Origin: Peptococcaceae bacterium
Lineage (GTDB): Bacteria; Bacillota; DSM-12270; Thermacetogeniales; Thermacetogeniaceae
NCBI GenBank assembly: GCA_003132605.1
Contig: PKYJ01000010.1
Coordinates: 1 to 7,940, forward strand
Length of the DNA stretch: 7,940 nucleotides
Reading direction: 5' to 3'
In this document: positions 1 through 6,979 of the stretch, piece by piece
Position numbering within the stretch: the stretch's first letter is position 1
Layout of the letters: each line of letters starts with the position of its first letter
Notes under the pieces: generated by a model
What the model was told of the DNA's origin: nothing
What the model saw: the letters and a program-made list of their open reading frames with translations, nothing else
Databases searched by the model: none
Made by a program: the position numbers and the translations under genes

Positions 1-601
1 GGATCCGGATCAGCAGATAACCCTGAAGGCAGCGATCGATGCCTGTGCCACAGACGGGATCGAGCTTTTCTATGAGGGTCAGTTCAATGCTCCTTTTACC
101 GAAGTGCCGGCGTCCGAACTAATTACCGGCCCCACTTTCGCCGACTTCACTTTTGGTTGCCACGCCGTAGAAGTGGCTGTAGATGTTGATACCGGGTTTG
201 TGGATGTTCGCAGACTGATCGCTTGTTTTGACGTGGGCAAGGCCATTAATGTGCTGAACGTCGAGGGGCAACTGGAGGGCGGCGCCATTTACAATATGGG
301 CTATGCCCTGACGGAAGACCTGATCGTTGAGAAGGGATACCTGAAGACCCCTTCCTTGTCCGAGTATCTGATCGCCACGTCAGTTGATGTGCCGGACGTG
401 GAGACGATCATGGTCGAGTCAGGGGCTGGCCTTGGCCCCTACGGGGCTAAGGGGGTAGGGGAGCCCGCCGACAACTCTATTGCGCCGGCTATTCTCAATG
501 CGATCTACGATGCCGTCGGGGTGCGGATCACTACCATGCCAGCCACGCCGGAAAGAGTCTTTTGGGCCATGCAGGAACAGCAACAAAAGTCTCATCAATA
601 A
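1..601 (+). CDS. Molybdenum hydroxylase (xanthine dehydrogenase family) large subunit, C-terminal 199 codons, 5'-truncated by window edge
   Basis: The reading frame is open from base 2 to the TAA at 599-601, so the gene enters from the left. The visible part is the second molybdopterin-binding domain of the XDH/aldehyde oxidase/CO dehydrogenase large subunit. The stretch FTFGCHAVEVAVDVDTG is the usual beta-strand before the cofactor-binding end, DVGKAINVLNVEGQLEGG is the conserved 'vG.aiNP..v.GQ..GG' region, and GAKGVGEPADNSIAPAI holds the GEP motif. Its Glu (codon 461-463) corresponds to the catalytic base of the family (Glu1261 in bovine xanthine oxidoreductase). The chain ends shortly after PATPERVFWAM, the normal C-terminus, so the 3' end is intact. 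A typical subunit has about 750-780 residues, so roughly three quarters lies outside. It would hydroxylate an N-heterocycle or aldehyde together with FAD and 2Fe-2S subunits; the substrate is unknown. A GTG at 104 is internal and not a start. Confidence 0.9.
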   Translation, partial: DPDQQITLKAAIDACATDGIELFYEGQFNAPFTEVPASELITGPTFADFTFGCHAVEVAVDVDTGFVDVRRLIACFDVGKAINVLNVEGQLEGGAIYNMGYALTEDLIVEKGYLKTPSLSEYLIATSVDVPDVETIMVESGAGLGPYGAKGVGEPADNSIAPAILNAIYDAVGVRITTMPATPERVFWAMQEQQQKSHQ

Positions 602-622
602 GTTGTGGTTGCCCACGGTAAT

Positions 623-651
623 CTGACCTATATATTGTGGTGTACCATAAT
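623..651 (+). promoter_or_regulatory. Predicted sigma-A promoter of the pyrC-pyrB-arcC unit
   Basis: A -35 CTGACC (623-628, 4 of 6 to TTGACA) and a -10 CATAAT (646-651, 5 of 6 to TATAAT) are separated by exactly 17 bp. The start point would fall near 658, leaving a leader of about 95 nt. The -35 begins 21 bp after the upstream stop codon with no terminator between, so read-through from the preceding gene may add transcripts. I see no PyrR-type attenuator in the short leader. Confidence 0.5.
635..650. promoter_or_regulatory. Second, imperfect copy of the operator, inside the promoter
   Basis: TTGTGGTGTACCATAA differs from the perfect copy at 667-682 in two positions, both C-to-T in the right arm. 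It lies between the proposed -35 and -10 hexamers and overlaps the -10, so occupancy would exclude RNA polymerase. Confidence 0.6.
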
Positions 652-666
652 TGCCTGACCTAAAAA

Positions 667-682
667 TTGTGGTGCACCACAA
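667..682. promoter_or_regulatory. Perfect 16-bp palindromic operator
   Basis: TTGTGGTGCACCACAA is identical to its reverse complement. The core TGGTGCACCA resembles sites of FadR-subfamily GntR repressors (the TGGTnnACCA type); that assignment is an inference. It lies about 10-25 bases downstream of the start point predicted from the promoter at 623-651, a usual place for a repressor to block elongation or open-complex formation. Confidence 0.65.
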
Positions 683-735
683 AGGTCAACAGCAACGACC
701 TGGAGAAAGATAAACTTCGTGTTAAGAAACATGAC

Positions 736-746
736 GAGGAGAGGAG
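736..746 (+). promoter_or_regulatory. Ribosome binding site fixing the pyrC start
   Basis: GAGGAGAGGAG ends 7 nt before the ATG at 754. The in-frame TTG at 667 has no such site and lies within the operator palindrome, so 754 is chosen. Confidence 0.75.
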
Positions 747-753
747 TTATAAA

Positions 754-2049
<1,296 letters not shown>

Positions 2050-2119
2050 GATTTGTAATTACTACTGCAGCCGAAAACTATATGATGGATGCTCTGAGCA
2101 GTTGCATTAAAATTTTCTT

Positions 2120-2126
2120 AAGGAGG
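2120..2126 (+). promoter_or_regulatory. Consensus ribosome binding site of pyrB
   Basis: AAGGAGG, a perfect anti-16S match, lies 7 nt before the ATG at 2134 and settles that start. The preceding 70 bases (2050-2119) are AT-rich and show no convincing promoter or terminator. Confidence 0.8.
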
Positions 2127-2133
2127 TTGTTTT

Positions 2134-3102
2134 ATGGCTCTGAAGCCGAGTGAGGGAGAATTGGCCTTATTATACGGTCAGGATGTTTTATCAGCCAAGA
2201 CCCTGACCTACGAGCAACTGCAACTGATCATGAAGACAGCCGCCTACTACGAGGATGCCCTGGTTAACAAGCGCCGCCTCTTCGATATGGAAGGCAAGAT
2301 CGCGGCCATCCTCTTTTTCGAGCCCAGCACCCGGACGCGTCTGTCCTTTGAGACGGCCATGCACCGGCTGGGCGGCAGCGTGGTCACGGTTTCCGAAACG
2401 CCCCAGATGCAGACCTCATCTACAGCTAAGGGCGAAACTCTCTATGACGCCATCCAGGTCATCGACGGGTACGTCGATGTCATTGTTGTCCGCAGCCCCA
2501 TGACCGGCGCCGGTCAGGAATCCGCTGACGCCGCCGACCATCCGGTAATCAACGCCGGGGACGGTACCGGGCAGCACCCCTCTCAGGCCCTGCTGGACAT
2601 CTACACCATCCTCAAAGAACACGGTCGTATTGAAGGATTGAAGGTGGCCGTGCTCGGCGACTTGAAATATGGCCGTGCCCCCCATTCCCTGGTCTACCTC
2701 CTCAGGCACTATGGCTGCGACCTGATCTTTGTCTCTCCCCCCCAGTTGAAGATGCCGGAGGAGATCACCGCCGAACTGTGCAGCCAGGGCATCAAGGTGG
2801 AGGAAACCAGCGACCTGAAAGCCGCCGCGGCTGAGGCCGACGTGCTTTATGTCACGCGCGTGCAACGGGAACGCTTCCCCAGCAAAGAAGAATACGAAAG
2901 CGTCAAGGATAGCTATATCGTCACCGACGAGGTGGTAGCCGTAGCCAGGAAGGGTATGAGCATTCTGCATCCCCTGCCGCGGGTAAACGAGATCGCCGTC
3001 TCGGTCGACTCCTACCCGGGGGCGGCCTATTTCCGCCAGGCTCACAACGGCGTACCGATCAGGATGGCCCTGCTGGCCCTGACTACCGGTAACGTCCGCT
3101 AG
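2134..3102 (+). CDS. pyrB: Aspartate carbamoyltransferase catalytic chain (PyrB family)
   Basis: This 322-residue protein has the complete ATCase active site. The carbamoyl phosphate loop is FFEPSTRTRLSFE (S65-T-R-T68). The loop contributed by the neighbouring subunit is SSTAKGE (S95, K99; Ser80 and Lys84 in E. coli). Also present are VVRSP (R120), GQHPSQALLDIYTI (H148, Q151), GDLKYGR (R181), the aspartate-binding VTRVQRERF (R242, Q244) and HPLPRVNEI. The RxQ pair and GDLKYGR separate it from ornithine carbamoyltransferases and from YgeW-like transferases. E. coli has Asp where N285 stands in the HPLPR motif, a mild change. No pyrI regulatory chain is seen. In biosynthesis it makes N-carbamoyl-aspartate. 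Here, before a carbamate kinase gene, it may run backwards and deliver carbamoyl phosphate, as catabolic ornithine carbamoyltransferase does in the arginine deiminase pathway. The direction is an inference. Confidence 0.88.
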   Translation: MALKPSEGELALLYGQDVLSAKTLTYEQLQLIMKTAAYYEDALVNKRRLFDMEGKIAAILFFEPSTRTRLSFETAMHRLGGSVVTVSETPQMQTSSTAKGETLYDAIQVIDGYVDVIVVRSPMTGAGQESADAADHPVINAGDGTGQHPSQALLDIYTILKEHGRIEGLKVAVLGDLKYGRAPHSLVYLLRHYGCDLIFVSPPQLKMPEEITAELCSQGIKVEETSDLKAAAAEADVLYVTRVQRERFPSKEEYESVKDSYIVTDEVVAVARKGMSILHPLPRVNEIAVSVDSYPGAAYFRQAHNGVPIRMALLALTTGNVR

Positions 3103-3119
3103 GAAGAAGGTGGTGCCCT

Positions 3120-3233
3120 GTGATTCCGGTAAGGGAAGGGTTCCCCGGGGTGTGTCCGGGAGGCCTTGAAGAAACCAGATCGCCCAAAAAAATGGGTGCG
3201 AACAAATTTACAGGATCATATGCAGAGGAGTGA
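3120..3233 (+). CDS. Possible 37-residue peptide ORF between pyrB and carbamate kinase
   Basis: A GTG at 3120 opens a 37-codon frame ending with TGA at 3231-3233, six bases before the carbamate kinase start. AGAAGGTGG (3105-3113) lies 6 nt upstream and is a usable ribosome binding site. The peptide starts MIPVREGFPGVCPGGLEE, has a charged middle (TRSPKKMG) and no membrane segment or known motif. Its main appeal is that it fills an otherwise empty 137-bp gap and would couple translation to the next gene. It may equally be chance, since GC-rich DNA yields such frames often. I do not recognise it. Confidence 0.25.
   Translation: MIPVREGFPGVCPGGLEETRSPKKMGANKFTGSYAEE
3225..3230 (+). promoter_or_regulatory. 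Ribosome binding site of the GTG-started carbamate kinase
   Basis: GAGGAG with a 9-nt spacer to the GTG at 3240. A second AAGGAG (3235-3240) touches the start codon and is too close to serve it. The site supports GTG as the start, with the family's N-terminal beta-strand (VVAIGGN) right after it. Confidence 0.6.
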
Positions 3234-3239
3234 CAAGGA

Positions 3240-4178
3240 GTGAAAGGAACAGCAGTAGTAGCCATCGGCGGCAACTCCCTGATCAAGGATAAAAAGCGGA
3301 ATGGCCTTTATGACCAGTTGGCGAATGTGCGCGATACTTGCCATAATATTGCGGAATTGGTTGCCAGAGGATGGAACGTGGCCATAACCCACGGCAACGG
3401 GCCCCAGGTCGGCTTTTTAATCCGCCGCGCCGAACTGGCCACGGAGGAATTACCCCTGATACCCTTGGAATTTGCCGGTGCCGACACCCAGGGCTGCATC
3501 GGCTATATGATCCAGCAGTCCCTGATGAACGAGTTCCACCGCCGGGGCATTAACAGGCAGGCGGTCACGGTGGTAACGCAGGTAGTGGTGGATAGAGACG
3601 ACCCGGCCTTTCAGAACCCTACCAAGCCCATCGGCGGCTTCATGAGCAAGGAAGAGGCCGAGCGTCACAGCCGGGAAGATGACTGGACGATTGTTGAGGA
3701 CGCTGGTCGAGGGTGGCGGCGGGTGGTTCCCTCGCCAGACCCCAAAGCAATAGTCGAAATCGCAGCCATCAAAGACTTGATCGACAGGGGTTATATAGTC
3801 ATCTGCGTCGGTGGCGGCGGGATCCCCGTCGTTGATCAAAACGGGGAACTGGAGGGGATAGCGGCCGTAATCGATAAGGACTACGCCTCGTCCTTGCTGG
3901 CTTCGGAGATCAGGTCCGAGATGTTGATCATTTCGACCGGTGTCGAGAAAGTCGCCATTGACTTTGGCAAACCGGAACAGAGAGAGTTGGACCGGTTGAC
4001 CGTTGCCGAATCGGAGGCATTTATGGCTGCAGGCCAGTTCCCGCCGGGCAACATGGGCCCCAAGGTTACGGCCATCTTGAGGTACCTCAAAAACGGCGGC
4101 AGGGAAGGCCTTATCACCTCACCGGCAGCCATCGTCGCAGCAATGGAAGGAAAAGCAGGCACTCGGATAGTGCCTTAA
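3240..4178 (+). CDS. arcC: Carbamate kinase
   Basis: This 312-residue protein is of the usual family length. It transfers phosphate from carbamoyl phosphate to ADP, giving ATP and carbamate, which decays to CO2 and ammonia. Amino acid kinase fold motifs appear in order: AIGGNSL (residues 8-14), THGNGPQVG (50-58), GADTQGCIGYMIQQ (80-93), the carbamate kinase signature GRGWRRVVPSP (156-166), CVGGGGIPV (189-197), AVIDKDYASSLLA (209-221, with the catalytic K213-D214) and FPPGNMGPK (267-275). The GRGWRRVVPSP and IDKD blocks separate it from glutamate 5-kinase and UMP kinase. It lies in one unit with the dihydroorotase and ATCase genes and is followed 3 bp later by the chimeric ORF, so translation is probably coupled. 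Carbamate kinase beside a carbamoyltransferase normally marks catabolic ATP production. The symbol is for the family; no arginine deiminase gene is present. Confidence 0.92.
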   Translation: MKGTAVVAIGGNSLIKDKKRNGLYDQLANVRDTCHNIAELVARGWNVAITHGNGPQVGFLIRRAELATEELPLIPLEFAGADTQGCIGYMIQQSLMNEFHRRGINRQAVTVVTQVVVDRDDPAFQNPTKPIGGFMSKEEAERHSREDDWTIVEDAGRGWRRVVPSPDPKAIVEIAAIKDLIDRGYIVICVGGGGIPVVDQNGELEGIAAVIDKDYASSLLASEIRSEMLIISTGVEKVAIDFGKPEQRELDRLTVAESEAFMAAGQFPPGNMGPKVTAILRYLKNGGREGLITSPAAIVAAMEGKAGTRIVP

Positions 4179-4181
4179 AGG

Positions 4182-6950
4182 ATGGTGGCAGGCGTGGAAT
4201 TTCAGGTCATCGGCAAGATATTGCAGCGAAAAGACGGAGTAGCCAAGGTCTGCGGCCAGGAGACTTACCCCAGCGACGTTGTTGTCCCCCATATGCTCTA
4301 TGGCGTCACCCTGCGCAGCCCGTATCCCCACGCGCAAGTTTTGCGGGTGGATACCTCTGCGGCTGAGGCCATGGGGGCCGTTTGTGTGACCGCGGACGCC
4401 GTACCGGATCTGATCTACAACGAACGTACCGTTAGCGTACCGGAGAAGACCTACTGCGATCGCCGTGTCCTGCCCCTGCGGGCCAGGCACGTGGGGGAAG
4501 CCATCGCGGCGGTGGCCGCCGAAACCGAAGAAATGGCCTTCAAGGCTATGCAGGCAATTAAAGTTGAATACAAAGTTTTGCCGGCTGTCCTTGACCTGGA
4601 TGGGGCAATGGTTGAAGGCGCCCCGGCCCTCTACGAGGATATTTACCTGGGCGATCAAAAGCTGACTGTCAAGAATAACGTGGCCTGCGAGCGGATTATC
4701 ACCGTAGGGGACCCGGAAGCAGCCTTTGCCCGGGCCGACTATATTGCCGAACGGGAATATGAGTTGCCCCGGGTCTACCATCACCAGATGGAAACCAAGA
4801 CCGCCGTCTGCCGTCCCGATCCTAACGGTGGGATTACCGTCTGGGCCACCACCCAGACCATCCACAATGTCCGCCAACTCCTGGGCCGCATTTTTGGCCT
4901 GCCCTTAAGCAAGGTCAACGTCAAAAAGCTGGCTATCGGCGGCTCCTTTGGCTCCAGCATCCAGATGAACTCCATTACCCCCATCTGTGTAGCTCTGGCC
5001 TTAAAGGCGAGGCGGCCGGTAAAAATGGCCACCAGCCGGGAAGACGATGTCTATGACCATACCAAGTTCCCGGCACGGATCAGAGTGAAGATTGGCGTTA
5101 AACGGGACGGGACCATTGTAGCCGCCGACATGCGGGCGCTGGTGGACATCGGCGCCCACCAAATAAACTCCTTCCCCCTGCTCGGGTGCATGGCCGGGTG
5201 GTACGCTTCTCTATATAAATGGGGCGACTTCCGCTATGAAGGCCGGGCGATCTATACCAATAAGGTGCCGGCCTGCGCCATGCAGGGATATGGCAACCCG
5301 CAGGTCAATTTTGCCGTGGAGTCTCTGATCGACCTCATCGCCACGGAGTGCGGCTTCGATCCGATCGAGTTTCGCCTCAAAAATTACGTGGGTATTGGCG
5401 ATGAATTCTGGGGCCAGGGGCCCTCGGTCAAGTCGATCATCAAGAGCTGCGGTGTCGAGGAGATGCTGCAAAAGGGGGCGGAACTGGTCGGTTGGGTCGA
5501 TCGCCGTCCTCACGAGGAAAAAACGGGCCGCTACCGCCGGGGCATCGGCGTGGCCAGGGGCTTCCATACCTCTGGCACCGGGGGCCCCAAGCCGGGGGAG
5601 GTCATCGACTACTCCAGCGCCACCGTCAAGATCAATGAGGACGGCACCGTGGATGTGATGACACCGGTAATGGACCTGGGCGGCGGGACCGGGGAGGCGG
5701 CGGTAAAAGTTGCGGCGGAGGTTCTCAAGGTTCCCTATGATCGGGTAGAATTGTCCCTGGTCGATACCAAGACGACCGGTTATGATGTCTGTACGCACGC
5801 CACGCGGGGGGTCTACTGCGGTTGTGGGGCTGTTTACCATGTAGCCAGGCAGGTCAAACAGAAATTGTTCGAGTATGCCGGGCGCATTTTAGAGGAAAAT
5901 CCCAGCGACCTGGAACTGGCTTATGATGCGAAAAAGGACGTTACTATGGTCTATGCCCGGGGCTTCAAGCAGAAAGGCGTCACCGTCGGTGAGGTCGCCC
6001 GGCTGGCGCAGATCTATAGCTGGGGAACGATCGCCCGGTACCGCGTCTGTGATCACAACTGTCATGACCGGTCGCAATTGAGCTATATGGGGGCTACCGC
6101 CAGCGGTACTCCGGTGCATGTCAACCATTTTGTGGCCGAGGCAGATTTGAGAATTCTCACCGGGCTGATCAAGCCCCACTGTCAGGCAGGATACAGCGGG
6201 GGCGGCAAGGCGATTCTTCCTGGCGTGAGCAGTATCGAGACGATCATCGCCGACCACAATTATGAAGCCATAATCCACCCCAGGGCTATCTTCGGAGTGA
6301 TCGACGGCAATCCCATGCGCAGGGCTATTGAGGAAGCGGCTCATTTATTAGCCCCCTGTTTCATCTTGAACGTGATCCTGAATCGGGACAAGCATATCAT
6401 CGGTGCTGTCGCCGGTGATATGATCAAAGCCCACCGGGTCGGAGTGCAGAAACTGGATTGGTTTGTACGGGTTCCGGTCCCTGAGGTGGCTGATATCATT
6501 GTTGCAGGGTGCAGCCATCCCACCAGCGTTAACATGTATCAGGCAGCTAACGCGGCCACAGTCTGCACCAGGTTGATCCGCCCCATTGTCAAACGGGGCG
6601 GGGTGATCATCGTGGCTGCCCCCTGTCCTGAAGGAATCGGCGACGGACCATTTTACCAACTGGTGAGGGAAGCTGCCACCGCTCAGGAAGTGATCGACAA
6701 AGTGGCGCAACCCGGCTTCTTCATGCATGATCAGTGGGAGGCGCAACTGTGGGCCACGGTGCTCACTTACTGCCAGGTTTATTTTGTCACAGACGGCATC
6801 ACCGCCGACCGGGTGCGGGAGATGAAGGCAGCCCCGTATCCTTCGGTGGCCGGCGCCCTGCAGGCAGCGCTGAGCGAGCAGGGCTCCGATGCCAGGATTC
6901 TGGTGGTTCCCGATGCCCCCTATACGATACCGGAGTTGGTGACAGGTTAA
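4182..6950 (+). CDS. Chimeric ORF: N-terminal XDH-family molybdenum subunit joined to C-terminal LarA (nickel-pincer racemase) homologue
   Basis: Residues 1-617 are a molybdenum hydroxylase large subunit: an a/b hammerhead domain (about 15-125), then the molybdopterin-binding region with LAIGGSFGSS (family GGxFG), AMQGYGNPQ (about 366-374) and MDLGGGTGEA (QGxG-type loop). It breaks off after VTVGEVARLAQIYSWGTI, a place where the family normally continues for about 150-200 residues containing the catalytic GEP glutamate. Residues 618-922 are the second half of Lar_N plus the whole LarA C-terminal domain: HNCHD, then KPHCQAGYSGGGKAILPG (H666, K676), DHN (H692) and NMYQAANAA (Q787). H666, K676, H692 and Q787 all correspond, with one constant offset of 492, to H174, K184, H200 and Q295 of Lactobacillus plantarum LarA. 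The H108 equivalent is absent. The frame is intact, with no stop. ATG 4182 follows the arcC stop by 3 bp; GTG 4194 is a possible alternative start. As it stands neither active site is complete, so function is doubtful. Confidence 0.85.
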   Translation: MVAGVEFQVIGKILQRKDGVAKVCGQETYPSDVVVPHMLYGVTLRSPYPHAQVLRVDTSAAEAMGAVCVTADAVPDLIYNERTVSVPEKTYCDRRVLPLRARHVGEAIAAVAAETEEMAFKAMQAIKVEYKVLPAVLDLDGAMVEGAPALYEDIYLGDQKLTVKNNVACERIITVGDPEAAFARADYIAEREYELPRVYHHQMETKTAVCRPDPNGGITVWATTQTIHNVRQLLGRIFGLPLSKVNVKKLAIGGSFGSSIQMNSITPICVALALKARRPVKMATSREDDVYDHTKFPARIRVKIGVKRDGTIVAADMRALVDIGAHQINSFPLLGCMAGWYASLYKWGDFRYEGRAIYTNKVPACAMQGYGNPQVNFAVESLIDLIATECGFDPIEFRLKNYVGIGDEFWGQGPSVKSIIKSCGVEEMLQKGAELVGWVDRRPHEEKTGRYRRGIGVARGFHTSGTGGPKPGEVIDYSSATVKINEDGTVDVMTPVMDLGGGTGEAAVKVAAEVLKVPYDRVELSLVDTKTTGYDVCTHATRGVYCGCGAVYHVARQVKQKLFEYAGRILEENPSDLELAYDAKKDVTMVYARGFKQKGVTVGEVARLAQIYSWGTIARYRVCDHNCHDRSQLSYMGATASGTPVHVNHFVAEADLRILTGLIKPHCQAGYSGGGKAILPGVSSIETIIADHNYEAIIHPRAIFGVIDGNPMRRAIEEAAHLLAPCFILNVILNRDKHIIGAVAGDMIKAHRVGVQKLDWFVRVPVPEVADIIVAGCSHPTSVNMYQAANAATVCTRLIRPIVKRGGVIIVAAPCPEGIGDGPFYQLVREAATAQEVIDKVAQPGFFMHDQWEAQLWATVLTYCQVYFVTDGITADRVREMKAAPYPSVAGALQAALSEQGSDARILVVPDAPYTIPELVTG
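6033..6950 (+). other. LarA-derived module within the chimeric ORF (nickel-pincer nucleotide binding region)
   Basis: This part would correspond to about residues 126 to the end of LarA. In LarA the nickel-pincer nucleotide is tethered to K184 with H200 as the nickel ligand; K676 and H692 keep the exact 16-residue spacing, and H666 precedes K676 by the exact 10. The first catalytic histidine, in the family's GTHRP-like segment, should stand 66 residues before H666 (near residue 600), but that position lies in XDH sequence. K298 of LarA is replaced by Asn (N790), as may occur in homologues acting on other 2-hydroxy acids. The C-terminus is complete, and GGVIIVAAPCPEGIGDGPF is the family's usual C-terminal-domain motif. 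No larB, larC or larE genes for cofactor synthesis are in the window. Confidence 0.8.
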
Positions 6951-6964
6951 GCTGCGCTGCAGAA

Positions 6965-6971
6965 GAGGAGG
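6965..6971 (+). promoter_or_regulatory. Ribosome binding site deciding the TTG start of the FAD subunit
   Basis: GAGGAGG with an 8-nt spacer to TTG at 6980. The nearer ATG at 6972 is in another frame and abuts the site, so TTG is the only start that gives the full FAD-domain N-terminus. Confidence 0.7.
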
Positions 6972-6979
6972 ATGCGAAA

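Larger units (their letters stand above)
603..682. repeat. Three 32-bp-spaced operator-like repeats
   Basis: Three units start with TTGTGGT at 603, 635 and 667, exactly 32 bp apart, close to three helical turns, so bound proteins would sit on one DNA face. Units 1 and 2 are also alike beyond the palindrome: both carry CTGACCTA at the same offset (623-630 and 655-662). Unit 3 keeps only the palindrome. The palindrome gets better along the array: 4 of 8 arm positions pair in unit 1, 6 of 8 in unit 2, all 8 in unit 3. The array directly follows the stop codon of the upstream gene and precedes the pyrC-like gene, so it most likely controls the pyrC-pyrB-arcC unit. No regulator gene is visible in the window. 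Confidence 0.7.

Noticed and set aside
603..682. CRISPR-like reading of the 32-bp periodic repeats
   Set aside because: Only three units, the repeated part is contiguous and degenerate, there is no repeat-spacer alternation, and the units overlap a promoter, which fits operators.
667..753. 29-codon N-terminal extension of the dihydroorotase from TTG 667
   Set aside because: It begins inside the operator palindrome, has no ribosome binding site, is not family-like, and the ATG at 754 has a strong one. With 754 the metal ligands also fall at the family's usual numbers.
652..753. PyrR-type attenuator in the pyrC leader
   Set aside because: The leader is only about 95 nt, and I see no terminator hairpin with a T-tract and no recognisable PyrR-binding loop.
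2053..2086. Internal promoter upstream of pyrB (TTGTAA ... TATGAT)
   Set aside because: The spacer would be 22 bp; no hexamer at 16-18 bp matches well.
2416..3045. 209-codon minus-strand frame opposite the ATCase gene
   Set aside because: Mirror frame of a well-conserved gene, with no recognisable domain and no ribosome binding site of note.
3133..3160. Terminator from the inverted repeats GGGAA/TTCCC and CCCGG/CCGGG after pyrB
   Set aside because: Stems of only 5 bp and no T-tract follows; the operon appears to continue into carbamate kinase.
3181..3198. Hairpin CGCCCA / TGGGTG with an A-rich loop
   Set aside because: Six pairs including one G-U and no T-run; too weak to call.
4119..4877. 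252-codon minus-strand frame
   Set aside because: It lies opposite the end of carbamate kinase and the start of the XDH part, both clearly coding on the + strand. Long antisense frames are expected in GC-rich codons, and it shows no motif.
5211..5840. 209-codon minus-strand frame opposite the XDH part
   Set aside because: Same reason: the + strand carries conserved XDH motifs throughout.
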